From the NCBI RefSeq assembly GCF_900199455.1, contig NZ_FZQR01000014.1, positions 83,219 through 147,218 of the forward strand: 64,000 nt of DNA. The letters are read 5' to 3'. Below the pieces are notes generated by a model. That model searched no databases and was not told the DNA's origin. It saw only the letters and a program-made list of their open reading frames with translations. Below, piece after piece: positions 40,935 through 50,397 of this stretch. Positions within the stretch are counted from its first letter, which is position 1. Every line of letters begins with the position of its first letter. Origin of the DNA: Mesorhizobium carmichaelinearum. GTDB lineage: Bacteria; Pseudomonadota; Alphaproteobacteria; Rhizobiales; Rhizobiaceae. The position numbers and the translations under genes were made by a program.

Positions 40935-43781
40935 TCACCACTTCACGCTGATACCCAGATTGCCCTCGAGGATGCGGCGCTTGTCGCCGCCGAGATTGGT
41001 GGTGTAGTCGCCGGTGGCGAAGAGGCTGACCTTGTCGGTCACCTTGGCGACCAGGCCACCGCCAAACTCGAACGAGGTCGATCGGCCCTCGGTCGTGATG
41101 TCGGTGGTGTCGAAATTGACATGGCTGGTGCCGCCGAAATCCTGCCAGATATTGGCTTTGAGGTAGGGCTGCAGCGCGATGCCGTTGATCGTGGTCTCGC
41201 CCTGCAGCCGCGCACCCAGCCGGCCGCTGACGCTGTCGTCGGTATCGAAGGAAACCGACGAGAAGCGGTCATTGGTGTCGTCGAGCGACAGATGCTGCCA
41301 GACCAGTTGCGCCTGTGGTTCGAGCGTCCAGCCCTGCGCCAGCGCTATGGGATAGCCACCTTCCAGCGAAGCGGTGACGCCGCTTCCGCCGACATCGATG
41401 CCGATATCGCGCGACGATGTCGCGTCGCCGCCGAAGAAGGTGGCCATCAGCACACCGTCAAGGTACCAGCCGCCCTGGCCGATACGGGTCCAGTAGCCGC
41501 CGACGCTGGTGCCGCTGACGTCGAGGCTGCCGACGGACAGATCGTTCCATCCCAGCGCCTGGCCGCGCACATCGCCCTTCATGCTGGCATAGGCGATGAA
41601 CAGGCCGGCGCGATCGATTCCGCCTGAGGCGGTGTCGCGTCCGAACACGTCGAAGCCCGCCTGGAAGCCGAACAGCGTGCCGTCGAAGGAGGGCGACACC
41701 GTTCCCGACCAGCCCATTTTGGCGTCCTGGCCATAAATGCGGCCCCAGACCGGCGACAGTTCCGGGTCGGGCAGCAGGCTCTGCTCGCCACGCCGTTCGT
41801 GGAAGGTGCCGAGCGTCGTCATCGCCAGATGCTCGGCCACCGGCGGCAAGGCTGAATAGACCGGCACCTCAATGCGATAGAGCGGGATCACGGCTGCCTG
41901 CACCGCGGTCGCTCCCGGTGTCGGCGGCGTCGGCTGGACAGGTGGCGGGCCCGGCAGCGTCGGCACCGGCAACACCGGCGCTGCGGTCGGCACCACCGGC
42001 GGCGGTGGTGGCGGATCCGCTTGTGGCGCCGGCGGTGGTGGCGGTGGCGGCTCGGGTTCCGGGTCGCTCGCCTGCACCGGTGGTGTCGGGTCGACCGGCG
42101 GGGTGTTGATGTCACCCTCGGTCGGTGGCGGTGTCGGCGGCAGTTCGGAGGGCGGCGGTGGGGGTGGCTCCGCGGCCGGCGGCTCAGGTTCCGGCGGCGG
42201 CGTGGGTTCGAGCGCCGGCGGGGCTGGTGCCGGCGTCGCCGGCGTGGTCAGCGTCGAGCGTAGGTACCAGTTCTCGTCGCTGCCGGCGCTGGCGCCGCCC
42301 TTGAACAGATAGTACTCGAAGGCGCCAGCGGCGACCGGGGCGTCGAGTGCGAATGTGGTGGCGCCTGAAGTGGCGCCGTTGACCGCCTGGACGACCATGA
42401 TGCCGTCCTGGGTGGTTGAAGCACCGGCACCACCGACATTGACCACGGAAATGCCGGTCGAGCCTGAAGCCGTCCCGCCCGACAGGACCAGCCTGTCGGA
42501 TGCGGACGAATCGTCACCGAGTTCGGTCTGGACGAGCAGCAGGCCGCCGGCGCCGACATAATTGCCCGAGATCGTCAGCCTGTCGGTCGCGCCCGTGCCG
42601 CCGTTGGTCAGGTCGATCCGCCCGGCATTGGTGACCTGCGCCAGCTGGCCCGCTGTGAAGGCCTGGATCGTCGCGTTGAAGCCGCCGCCAAAGAGCGTGC
42701 TGGATGCATCGACGCTCAGCGAGCCCGTGCCGGTGCCGCTGTCGCCGAGCTTGAGAGTGCCGTCGAGCGTTAGTTCGGTATCGTTGGTGGCGTCGACCGT
42801 TTCCCAGTTCTGAACCCGGCCGATCCCGTCCAGCTTGACGTTGTCGAAGGTCAGCGCGTCGGTGCCAAGGCCGCCATTCAGCGCATCCGTGCCGCCGAGA
42901 TTGGCGTTGGTGAGGTTGCTGAGTTTGGCGGTGTCGTTGTCGGCGCCGAGATCGACCGCGCCATAGATGATGCCGCCGCCATTCCAGACGAAACTGTCGG
43001 AACCAAAGCTCATCAGCACATCGCCGCCGACCGTGCCGCCTGTGATCGTGACACTGTCATTGCCGCCGCTGACGCTGATGTTGCCGCCGATCGTGCCGCC
43101 CGAGAGGATGATGGTGTCCTGGTCGAAGCCGGTGACGAGGTTGCGGTCGATGGTGCCGCCGGACATGTTGAAATAGTTCTTGTCGAGCTTCATGTTGACC
43201 CGGCCGATGCGACCGCCGGTCATCACGGCGTTATCGCCATCGTCGAAGAAATCGACGATGCGCCCGCCCGTCATGGTGAATGTGTCCAACCCGTCGCCCT
43301 GGTTGAGCGATCCGACCTGGCCGCCGCTCATGTTGAAGTCGTCGATGCCGGCGCCCTGCTGGACATTGCCGGCGACAGTGCCGCCACCGATGGTGAAGAA
43401 ATCCGTGCCGCCGCCCTGGTCGACCGTGCCGGTGATGGTGCCGGACTGCATGTTGATGCGGTCCGTGCCGACGCCAAAGGTGACGTTGCCGCTGACCTGC
43501 CCGGTGCCGCCGGCGGGAAAGGTCAGCGTGTTGTCGCCGCTGGTATCGGTGAGGCTGCCGCCTGAATCGCCGCTATCGCAGGTGAAGGTGGTATTCCCCG
43601 CCGATGGAACCAGCACGCAGGCCGCCAAGGCTGCGGAATTGGGCAGTAACGCAAGTGCAGTAGTTGCAAGTAAGCTAATAAACCATGGATGGATTTGCCG
43701 CGGTTTCCGCTGCAAAAAAGAAATCGAATCGCTAACGTATTCCGAACAGCCGCTCGGACGCTGTATTTCAAAATGCCGCAT
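40935..43781 (-). CDS. Autotransporter with repeat passenger, proline-rich linker and beta-barrel
   Basis: A 948-residue type Va autotransporter. An extended signal sequence (about residues 1-53, ending NSAALA) precedes a passenger of short GGT/GGxI-G-N repeats of roughly 20 residues (about 95-300), such as SGGTIGGNISVSGGNDSVTI, as expected of a beta-helix. After a less regular stretch comes a linker of about 110 residues made largely of Pro, Glu and Ala (about 515-630). The C-terminal 270 residues form a 12-strand-type barrel ending in Trp (ISVKW). It is probably a surface protein; adhesion or other function is not shown by sequence. Confidence 0.92.
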   Translation of the reverse strand: MRHFEIQRPSGCSEYVSDSISFLQRKPRQIHPWFISLLATTALALLPNSAALAACVLVPSAGNTTFTCDSGDSGGSLTDTSGDNTLTFPAGGTGQVSGNVTFGVGTDRINMQSGTITGTVDQGGGTDFFTIGGGTVAGNVQQGAGIDDFNMSGGQVGSLNQGDGLDTFTMTGGRIVDFFDDGDNAVMTGGRIGRVNMKLDKNYFNMSGGTIDRNLVTGFDQDTIILSGGTIGGNISVSGGNDSVTITGGTVGGDVLMSFGSDSFVWNGGGIIYGAVDLGADNDTAKLSNLTNANLGGTDALNGGLGTDALTFDNVKLDGIGRVQNWETVDATNDTELTLDGTLKLGDSGTGTGSLSVDASSTLFGGGFNATIQAFTAGQLAQVTNAGRIDLTNGGTGATDRLTISGNYVGAGGLLLVQTELGDDSSASDRLVLSGGTASGSTGISVVNVGGAGASTTQDGIMVVQAVNGATSGATTFALDAPVAAGAFEYYLFKGGASAGSDENWYLRSTLTTPATPAPAPPALEPTPPPEPEPPAAEPPPPPPSELPPTPPPTEGDINTPPVDPTPPVQASDPEPEPPPPPPPAPQADPPPPPPVVPTAAPVLPVPTLPGPPPVQPTPPTPGATAVQAAVIPLYRIEVPVYSALPPVAEHLAMTTLGTFHERRGEQSLLPDPELSPVWGRIYGQDAKMGWSGTVSPSFDGTLFGFQAGFDVFGRDTASGGIDRAGLFIAYASMKGDVRGQALGWNDLSVGSLDVSGTSVGGYWTRIGQGGWYLDGVLMATFFGGDATSSRDIGIDVGGSGVTASLEGGYPIALAQGWTLEPQAQLVWQHLSLDDTNDRFSSVSFDTDDSVSGRLGARLQGETTINGIALQPYLKANIWQDFGGTSHVNFDTTDITTEGRSTSFEFGGGLVAKVTDKVSLFATGDYTTNLGGDKRRILEGNLGISVKW

Positions 43782-44005
43782 CGCGTCCCCTCTCAGATCG
43801 CGATTACAAGCCCTTCGCCGCGCCGCAATGAAGCCACAATTTGTTCGATTTTACAAAGCCTAATCTGCCGGTCATGGTTGATGAACTGAGAAATCTACTG
43901 AAATAGACACGCGTAGTGCATGGTTGGCGTGTCTGTGGCCCATGCTTTAAGATCGCCTTGGACCGAGGGCATCGTGCCCGCAACGCGCTGGTCAAGGGAC
44001 ATTGC
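43782..44005. promoter_or_regulatory. Divergent intergenic region upstream of autotransporter
   Basis: A 224-base gap between divergent genes, AT-richer around 43840-43915. It must carry both promoters. No repeat, RNA or leader gene was recognised in it. Confidence 0.3.
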
Positions 44006-45328
44006 ATGCCAATCAAGGACACATTCGGCCTGGCATTTTCGGGTGCGACGGAAGCGGGGTTCACGCCCTACAGCGAGGCGGTGAGCCAACTGCAGTGCTT
44101 CATCGGCGATCCCGTAGCCTCCGTCGACCGCGCCATCGCGGAAAATCCCGGTTTCGTCATGGCGCATGCCTTCAAGGGCTATCTCTTCGGCCTTGCCACC
44201 GAGCGGGAGGCGACGGCGGTGGCCAGGGCCTGCCATGAGGCGGCATTGCCGCTTGCCGCGACGACGCGCGAAGCGGCGCATGTCTTAGCCCTCGGCCACC
44301 TCGCCAACGGGCGCTGGCATGACGCTGCGGGGATTCTTGAGGATATCGCGATCGAGAACCCGCTCGACGCGGTGGCGCTGCAGGTCGGACACCAGATCGA
44401 CTTCTTCACCGGCAATGCCCGCATGTTGCGCGACCGCATCGCCCGCGCCTTGCCGTCATGGCAGAGCGGCATGCCCGGTTATCACGCCATCCTCGGCATG
44501 CAGGCCTTCGGGCTGGAGGAGATGGGCGACTATAACAGGGCTGAAAAGCTTGGCCGTGCGGCGGTCGAGATCGAACCGCGCGACGGCTGGGCGCAACATG
44601 CGGTCGCGCATGTCATGGAAATGCAAAGCCGGCAAAGGGATGGCATTGCCTGGATGCGCGCCAATCCCGAAGCGTGGACGAAGGAAAGCTTCCTGCAGGT
44701 GCACAATTGGTGGCACCTGGCGCTGTTCCACTACGATCTCGGCGAGACCGACCAGGTGCTGGCGCTCTATGACGGACCGATCTACGGCACACCATCGACG
44801 ATGGCGCTCAACATGGTCGATGCGTCGGCAATCCTGTGGCGGCTCCATCTTGGCGGCGTCGATGTCGGTGACCGCTGGACAGCGCTCGCCGCCAATTGGC
44901 CCAAGGCCGGCGCCGGCGACTATGCCTTCAACGATGCGCACGCGATGATGGCCTTCGTCGGCGCCGGCCTCGACGGACCCGCTCGGACCTTGCTTGAAGC
45001 ACAGCGTGAGGCCATGCGCGGCAGCGGCGACAATGCCGCTTTCACCCGGGATGTCGGCCATCCGCTGACGCGGGCGATCAAGGCATTCGGCGAGGGTAAA
45101 TACACCGAGGCCGTGCAACTGATCCGCCCGATCCGAGCGATCGCCCACCGCTTCGGCGGCAGCCACGCACAGCGCGATGTCATTGACCTGACGCTGATCG
45201 AAGCCGCTCTGCGGGCCGGTGACGGTGCGCTCGCCAGGGCGCTGACGGCCGAGCGTTCGATGGCCCGGCCGGACAGTCCGCTGTCGGCGCTGTTTTCGCG
45301 ACGTGCGGCCGATTTGTCAGAGAATTGA
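44006..45328 (+). CDS. Tetratricopeptide-repeat protein (TTC38-like)
   Basis: A 440-residue alpha-helical protein with degenerate TPRs across its length, similar to the TTC38 family found in bacteria and animals. Helix pairs such as HAFKGYLFGLATEREATAVARACHEAA and VQVHNWWHLALFHYDLGETDQVLALYD are typical; the WWHLALFHYDLG segment is the family hallmark. Start 44006 has AAGGGA seven bases upstream; an earlier in-frame ATG is less likely. No enzymatic motif. Ends before a good terminator. Confidence 0.85.
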   Translation: MPIKDTFGLAFSGATEAGFTPYSEAVSQLQCFIGDPVASVDRAIAENPGFVMAHAFKGYLFGLATEREATAVARACHEAALPLAATTREAAHVLALGHLANGRWHDAAGILEDIAIENPLDAVALQVGHQIDFFTGNARMLRDRIARALPSWQSGMPGYHAILGMQAFGLEEMGDYNRAEKLGRAAVEIEPRDGWAQHAVAHVMEMQSRQRDGIAWMRANPEAWTKESFLQVHNWWHLALFHYDLGETDQVLALYDGPIYGTPSTMALNMVDASAILWRLHLGGVDVGDRWTALAANWPKAGAGDYAFNDAHAMMAFVGAGLDGPARTLLEAQREAMRGSGDNAAFTRDVGHPLTRAIKAFGEGKYTEAVQLIRPIRAIAHRFGGSHAQRDVIDLTLIEAALRAGDGALARALTAERSMARPDSPLSALFSRRAADLSEN

Positions 45329-45349
45329 CCCGGAGCGGATCTTGCCTTA

Positions 45350-45389
45350 AAAACTGGCTCGGCCAGATTTTTTCGGGATCCGAAAAAAA
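45350..45389 (+). terminator. Rho-independent terminator after the TPR gene
   Basis: CTGGC-TCG-GCCAG (45354-45366) followed by ATTTTTT on the plus strand. Immediately behind is a second AT-rich palindrome TTTTTTCGG-GAT-CCGAAAAAA. It lies 20-60 bases after the TPR stop and just before xylB. Confidence 0.7.
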
Positions 45390-45409
45390 TAAGGACGTGG
45401 GAGGAAAAC

Positions 45410-46864
45410 ATGTATCTCGGCCTCGACCTGGGCACGTCGGGCGTCAAGGCGCTGCTGATCGATGCCGGACAGACCGTCGTCGGTTCCGGCCATGGCTCGC
45501 TTGACGTTTCGCGGCCACATCCCGGCTGGTCCGAACAGGATCCGTCCCACTGGATACGCGCCTGCGAAGACGCGATCGCCGAACTCAAGGCTTCCCATCC
45601 CAGGCAGTTCGCGGCCGTAAAAGGCATCGGCCTGTCCGGCCAGATGCACGGCGCCACCTTGCTCGATGCCGCCGATCATGTGCTGCGCCCCTGCATCCTG
45701 TGGAACGACACGCGAAGCCATGTCGAGGCGGCGGCGCTCGATGCCGATCCGCGCTTCCGCGCGCTGACCGGCAACATCGTTTTTCCAGGCTTCACCGCGC
45801 CGAAGCTCGCCTGGGTCAAGAACAACGAGCCCGCTGTCTTCGCGAAAGTGGCCAAGGTGCTGCTGCCGAAGGACTTTTTGCGGCTTTGGCTGACCGGCGA
45901 GCACATTTCGGAAATGTCCGACTCGGCCGGCACGTCCTGGCTCGATGTCGGCAAGCGCCGCTGGTCGCCGGACCTGCTCACCGCCACCTCCCTTGACGAG
46001 AAGCAGATGCCGTCTCTGGTTGAGGGCACTGAGAAGGCCGGCGGGCTGCGCGCCGAATTGGCGTCGAAATGGGGCATCGAGGCCGGCATCCCGATAGCTG
46101 GCGGCGCCGGCGACAATGCGGCTTCGGCCTGCGGCATGGGCACGGTCGGGGCTGGCCATGCCTTCGTCTCGCTCGGCACGTCGGGCGTGCTGTTCGCCGC
46201 CAACGCGTCCTATCTGCCCAACCCGGCAAGCGCTGTTCACACCTTCTGCCACGCGTTGCCCGACACCTGGCACCAGATGGGCGTCATCCTGTCGGCGACC
46301 GATTCGCTCAACTGGCTGTCGGAGATCACAGGCAAAGGCGCCGGCGAGCTGACATCAGAACTCGGCGACACGCTGAAGGCGCCGACCGGCGTGTCCTTCC
46401 TGCCCTATCTCTCGGGCGAGCGCACGCCGCACAATGATTCGGCCATTCGCGGTTCCTTCACCGGGCTGGCGCATGAATCGAGCCGCGCGGTGCTGACGCA
46501 GGCAGTGCTCGAAGGCGTCGCCTTCGCCTTCCGCGACAGCCTCGAAGCCTTGAAGACGGCCGGCACGACATTGACGCGGGTGACCGCGATCGGCGGCGGC
46601 TCGCGCTCGCGCTACTGGCTGAAAGCGATCGCCATGGCGCTGCAGGTGCCGGTGGATATTCCCGCCGACGGCGATTTCGGCGCCGCCTTCGGCGCCGCCA
46701 GGCTCGGCCTGATCGCCGCGACCGGCGCCGATCCGCTGGCTGTTTGCACAGCGCCTAGCACCGATGCCACGATCGAGCCGGATGCTGCGCTTGGTGGCGC
46801 CTATGCGGACGCCTATCACCGTTACCGGGCGCTGTATCCGGCGATCAGGGCTGTAACCGCGTGA
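45410..46864 (+). CDS. xylB: Xylulokinase XylB
   Basis: A 484-residue FGGY-family sugar kinase that phosphorylates D-xylulose. GLDLGTSGVKALLID is the N-terminal phosphate-binding motif, SGQMHGATLLD matches the xylulokinase substrate loop, and the FGGY C-terminal signature region includes GGGSRSRYWLKAIA. GGGAGG lies just before the ATG. xylA follows after 665 bases, separated by a palindromic element and a reverse-strand SnoaL-like gene. No xylose transporter or regulator is in the window. Confidence 0.95.
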   Translation: MYLGLDLGTSGVKALLIDAGQTVVGSGHGSLDVSRPHPGWSEQDPSHWIRACEDAIAELKASHPRQFAAVKGIGLSGQMHGATLLDAADHVLRPCILWNDTRSHVEAAALDADPRFRALTGNIVFPGFTAPKLAWVKNNEPAVFAKVAKVLLPKDFLRLWLTGEHISEMSDSAGTSWLDVGKRRWSPDLLTATSLDEKQMPSLVEGTEKAGGLRAELASKWGIEAGIPIAGGAGDNAASACGMGTVGAGHAFVSLGTSGVLFAANASYLPNPASAVHTFCHALPDTWHQMGVILSATDSLNWLSEITGKGAGELTSELGDTLKAPTGVSFLPYLSGERTPHNDSAIRGSFTGLAHESSRAVLTQAVLEGVAFAFRDSLEALKTAGTTLTRVTAIGGGSRSRYWLKAIAMALQVPVDIPADGDFGAAFGAARLGLIAATGADPLAVCTAPSTDATIEPDAALGGAYADAYHRYRALYPAIRAVTA

Positions 46865-46868
46865 GTTT

Positions 46869-47042
46869 GCGCGAGGCCCCCCCCTCTGCCCTGCCGGGCA
46901 TCTCCCCCTCAAGGGGGGAGATTGGCAGTGTCGACGGCTGCGCCAGTCTTGCAGGGTTGGTGGTTGGCGAAGGTGGAAAAGACAGCCAATCTCCCCCCTT
47001 GAGGGGGAGATGGGCGGCCGGCCAGAGGGGGGGGCCTCGCGC
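46869..47042. repeat. Nested palindromic repeat element (about 174 bases)
   Basis: The outer arms gcgcgaggccccccc (from 46869) and ggggggggcctcgcgc (to 47042) are inverted. Inner arms, ctccccctcaaggggggagattggc and its inverse, lie at about 46901-46926 and 46985-47010. The centre is unrelated sequence of about 58 bases. It resembles a small non-coding palindromic mobile element common between mesorhizobial genes. Confidence 0.7.
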
Positions 47043-47061
47043 CTCCCTTACCCAGTTAGCC

Positions 47062-47424
47062 TCACTGAGCCGGCACCTTGTCCAGAAAGCCCGTCACGCT
47101 CTTGAGTCGCCCATTCTCGATGATGCCGATGTCGGTGCCTTCGATGACCGAAGGGGTGCCCTCGGGCCCGAGATTCCAGGAGAAGCGGATCTTGTCGGCA
47201 AACCCGTCCGGCGTGCCTTTCAGCGAGAAGCGGAAGCCGGCAAAGCGCTGCTGCACGCCGTCGATCAGCGCCGCGACGCCGTCATGGCCGTCGCCCTGCA
47301 TCAGCGGATCGCGATAGCTGACGTCTTCGGTGAAGGTCGCCTTCAGCAATTCGGAGCGGCGGCTGGCATCGCTTTCGTTCCAGGCGGTGATGTAGCCCTC
47401 GGCGATTGCGTTGAGGTCGGTCAT
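47062..47424 (-). CDS. SnoaL/NTF2-like fold protein
   Basis: A 120-residue protein of the nuclear transport factor 2-like fold (SnoaL_2 group). YITAWNESDASRRSELLKATFTEDVSYRDP at the N-terminus and GTDIGIIENGRLKSVTGFLDKVP at the end are typical of this superfamily, which includes small isomerases, cyclases and binding proteins. It lies on the strand opposite to xylB and xylA, between them. No specific function can be assigned. Confidence 0.8.
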   Translation of the reverse strand: MTDLNAIAEGYITAWNESDASRRSELLKATFTEDVSYRDPLMQGDGHDGVAALIDGVQQRFAGFRFSLKGTPDGFADKIRFSWNLGPEGTPSVIEGTDIGIIENGRLKSVTGFLDKVPAQ

Positions 47425-47529
47425 GGTCTGTCTCCTCTGTTTGTTGACATCAGCCTTTTCGACCAGCGCAGGACCGAAACCAATTACGCCTGAGGTAATC
47501 AGGGCGAACTATTCGAGAGAGGACAGATC

Positions 47530-48855
47530 ATGAGCAGCGGATTTTTCGGCGACATCCAGAAGATCAAATATGAGGGGCCGGATTCGACCAATCCGCTGGC
47601 CTACCGCTTCTACAATCCGGACGAGGTGGTCGCCGGCAAGCGGCTGGAAGACCATCTGCGCTTCGCCGTCGCCTACTGGCACTCCTTCGCCTGGCCGGGC
47701 GGCGATCCGTTCGGCGGCCAGACTTTCGACCGCCCGTGGTTCCCCAAGGCCGGCGGCATCGACACGATGGAACTGGCAAAACTCAAGGCCGACGTCGCCT
47801 TCGAGATGTTCTCGCTGCTCGGCGCGCCCTATTTCTGCTTCCACGACGCCGACGTGCGGCCCGAGGGCAAGGATTTTTCCGAAAGCGCCGCCCGTCTCGA
47901 CGAGATCGCGGATTACTTCGCCGGCAAGATGAAGCAGACCGGCGTCAAGCTTTTGTGGGGTACGGCGAACCTGTTCTCCAATCGCCGCTTCATGTCGGGC
48001 GCCGCCACCAATCCCGATCCGGACGTCTTTGCCTATGCGGCGGCGACGGTGAAGAGCTGCATCGACGTCACCAAGCGACTGAAAGGCGAGAACTATGTGC
48101 TGTGGGGCGGGCGCGAGGGCTATGAGACCCTGCTCAACACCGACCTTGCCCGCGAGCAGGAACAGGCCGGCCGCTTCCTCAGCCTCGTCGTCGACTACAA
48201 GCACAAGATCGGCTTCAAGGGCACGATCCTGATCGAGCCGAAGCCGCAGGAGCCGACAAAGCATCAGTACGATTATGACGTCGCTACCGTTTACGGCTTC
48301 CTCAAGCGCTTCGGGCTGGAGAAGGAAGTAAAACTCAACATCGAGCAGGGCCATGCCATCCTGGCCGGCCATTCCTTCGAGCACGAACTGGCACTGGCCA
48401 ATGCGCTCGGCGTCTTCGGTTCAATCGACATGAACCGCAACGACTACCAGTCGGGCTGGGACACCGACCAGTTCCCCAACAACGTGCCGGAAATGGCGCT
48501 GGCCTATTACCAGGTCCTGCAGGCTGGCGGCTTCAAGACCGGCGGCACCAATTTCGACGCCAAGCTGCGCCGCCAGTCGCTCGATCCGCAGGACCTGCTG
48601 ATCGGTCACATCGGCGGCATGGATTCTTGCGCGCGCGGGCTCAAGGCTGCAGCCCGCATGGTCGAGGACAAGGCGTTGTCGGCGCCGCTGGCCGAGCGCT
48701 ATGCCGGTTGGAACAGCGCCGAGGCCAAGGCGATGCTGTCCGGCAAGCGCACGCTGGAGGACATCGCCGAGCGCGTGGTGAAGAAGAAGATCGAGCCGCA
48801 GCCACGCTCCGGCCGTCAGGAATTGCTCGAAAACATCGTCAATCGTTACGTCTGA
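47530..48855 (+). CDS. xylA: Xylose isomerase XylA
   Basis: A 441-residue class II xylose isomerase that converts D-xylose to D-xylulose, needing two divalent metals. FCFHDADVRPEGK contains the catalytic His-Asp, YVLWGGREGYETLLNTD is the second signature, LIEPKPQEPTKHQYDYD carries metal-binding Glu/Lys/His, and NIEQGHAILAGH and DMNRNDYQSGWDTDQFP complete the site. Its product is the substrate of XylB, encoded upstream. Confidence 0.97.
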   Translation: MSSGFFGDIQKIKYEGPDSTNPLAYRFYNPDEVVAGKRLEDHLRFAVAYWHSFAWPGGDPFGGQTFDRPWFPKAGGIDTMELAKLKADVAFEMFSLLGAPYFCFHDADVRPEGKDFSESAARLDEIADYFAGKMKQTGVKLLWGTANLFSNRRFMSGAATNPDPDVFAYAAATVKSCIDVTKRLKGENYVLWGGREGYETLLNTDLAREQEQAGRFLSLVVDYKHKIGFKGTILIEPKPQEPTKHQYDYDVATVYGFLKRFGLEKEVKLNIEQGHAILAGHSFEHELALANALGVFGSIDMNRNDYQSGWDTDQFPNNVPEMALAYYQVLQAGGFKTGGTNFDAKLRRQSLDPQDLLIGHIGGMDSCARGLKAAARMVEDKALSAPLAERYAGWNSAEAKAMLSGKRTLEDIAERVVKKKIEPQPRSGRQELLENIVNRYV

Positions 48856-49061
48856 GGGCGGAAAGCCGATTCGTATTGCTCGAGGGGCGGCGGGATAACA
48901 CTCCTGCCGCCTTGGAACGGCCTTGCGCCAAGGGGCGCATCCGGCGACAAGGTTTTGCCCCTTCGCGCCCCTCAATCACCTCGCTCTTGCCTTCAAACTG
49001 CCGTCACGTATCTCGTATAAGAGAGACCTGTGGCGGGTGAAAAGGAAGGAGGCGAACCGAT

Positions 49062-49265
49062 ATGCAGCACGAACGCGAAATCGACGCCCTACTCTCATCT
49101 GGCGAGACCGGATCGATCATCGACCGGCTGATGGCGCTGCCGCGGCCGACCGACGACGTGAAAAACGAATGGGATCGCGCCGTCAGCAATCGCTTTGAAG
49201 TCCGGCTGGTGAGACAGATGCGCTCACAGATCGACGCCGGCAGCGATCGCCAGAACGCGGCGTAA
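49062..49265 (+). CDS. Small hypothetical protein
   Basis: A 67-residue, charged, probably alpha-helical cytoplasmic protein (MQHEREIDALLSSGETGSII, then PRPTDDVKNEWDRAV). A GGAGG sequence lies about 11 bases before the ATG, which supports translation. No domain recognised. It stands alone between xylA and the GlxA-type regulator. Confidence 0.55.
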   Translation: MQHEREIDALLSSGETGSIIDRLMALPRPTDDVKNEWDRAVSNRFEVRLVRQMRSQIDAGSDRQNAA

Positions 49266-49273
49266 GCCCTGGA

Positions 49274-49317
49274 GCAATTCCAGGAAAAGTGTGAAGCGGT
49301 TTTCCGTCTGGAATTGC
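49274..49317. repeat. Intergenic palindrome, gcaattccagg/ctggaattgc family
   Basis: Near-perfect arms GCAATTCCAGGAAAA and TTTTCCGTCTGGAATTGC. Third copy of the family seen at 23424-23467 and 40149-40191. Falls between a small gene and the end of the GlxA regulator. Confidence 0.7.
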
Positions 49318-49337
49318 GACAATACAAAGAGATCGAC

Positions 49338-50318
49338 CTAACCCCGACGAAGCCTGACCGGGGCTTCGCCGAACGCTCTTGAAAACGCTCTGGAAAATGC
49401 CGCGGCGGACGAGAATCCTGTCCGCCCGGCAATATCCGCCATGGCCACCCTGGTGTCGACCACCAACCGGCGTGCGGCCCCCAGGCGCAGCCTGAGATAA
49501 TAGGCGCCCGGCGTCTCGCCGATCGACTTGCGAAAAATGCTTTCCAGTGTCCGCGCCGTCGCTCCGGCGCGCCTTGCTATGGCCTCGATGGTCAGCGGCT
49601 GGTCGACATGCGCTTCCATCAGCCGGATGGCCTGCGCCAGGCGTGGATCGTAGCCGTCGAGCCGGCCAAGCGAGACCAGCGGCTGCGCATCGGTCGCCAC
49701 GCGCGCCTGATCGTAGATGAACGCGCTTGCCACATCGAGCGCCACGGCCATGCCGAGCCGGGTGCGAATCAGGTGCAGCATCAGGTCGAGGGTCGGCGAC
49801 GCACCGCCCGTGGTGAACACCGGCCCGTCGATGACGTAGCGATCGGGGCGCACGTCGACGCCGGGAAAGGCCGACGAAAAATCCTCCATGTCCTCCCAAT
49901 GCGTGGTGGCGCTGCGCCCTTCCAGCAGCCCAGCGCGCGCCACCAGCCATGTGCCCGCCTCGACGCCGCCGCAGGCGCGGGCCAACCGCGCCGCGCGGCG
50001 CAGGCCGGCGAGCAAGGCTGACGTGGCATAGTTCTGCGTGCCGAAGCCCGCGACCACGATCAGGACATCGGTCGGTTCCGTGGCGTCGAACCGGCCGCTG
50101 ACCGCTATGGGCAGGCCGCATGTCGTGACCGGCGCCTCGCCGGTCACCGAAACCAGTTTGAAGTCGAACAGGGTTTCGCCGGCGATGCGGTTGGCGGCGC
50201 GCAGCGGATCGACGGCGCATGCCACGCACATGATGGATGCCCCGGAAAACACCAGCATCGTGACCTTGAGCGGCGACTGCTCGGGGCGAAAGATATCGGG
50301 CTTTTCGCTTTTAATCAT
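49338..50318 (-). CDS. GlxA family AraC-type regulator (CdhR-like, carnitine)
   Basis: A 326-residue regulator with an N-terminal DJ-1/PfpI (class I GATase-like) domain (about residues 17-190) and a C-terminal double AraC HTH (about 215-320; QPLTIEAIARRAGATARTLESIFRKSIG and GRTGFSSAAAFSRAF). Proteins of this form activate carnitine or betaine catabolic genes (CdhR, GbdR). It is divergent from the BKACE-carnitine dehydrogenase operon, so it is probably its activator. The start was taken at 50318 (MIKSEKPDIF) with GAAGGCGG upstream; a longer frame extends across the operon's promoter. Confidence 0.88.
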   Translation of the reverse strand: MIKSEKPDIFRPEQSPLKVTMLVFSGASIMCVACAVDPLRAANRIAGETLFDFKLVSVTGEAPVTTCGLPIAVSGRFDATEPTDVLIVVAGFGTQNYATSALLAGLRRAARLARACGGVEAGTWLVARAGLLEGRSATTHWEDMEDFSSAFPGVDVRPDRYVIDGPVFTTGGASPTLDLMLHLIRTRLGMAVALDVASAFIYDQARVATDAQPLVSLGRLDGYDPRLAQAIRLMEAHVDQPLTIEAIARRAGATARTLESIFRKSIGETPGAYYLRLRLGAARRLVVDTRVAMADIAGRTGFSSAAAFSRAFSRAFGEAPVRLRRG

Positions 50319-50397
50319 ACCGCCTTCGTAAAACGTAAAACAGTTCCTCGCAAGTCGCGCAATGTTGTGCCTCTGTTTCGATTGGGAGGAGAATTCC

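Noticed and set aside
42000..42263. Simple-sequence GC-rich tandem repeat or CRISPR-like array.
   Set aside because: It is the degenerate coding sequence for the Pro/Glu-rich linker of the autotransporter. Unit length is irregular and there are no spacers.
42967..43520. Regularly spaced GC-rich repeats suggestive of an array.
   Set aside because: These encode the GGT-type beta-helix repeats of the passenger domain and stay in one reading frame.
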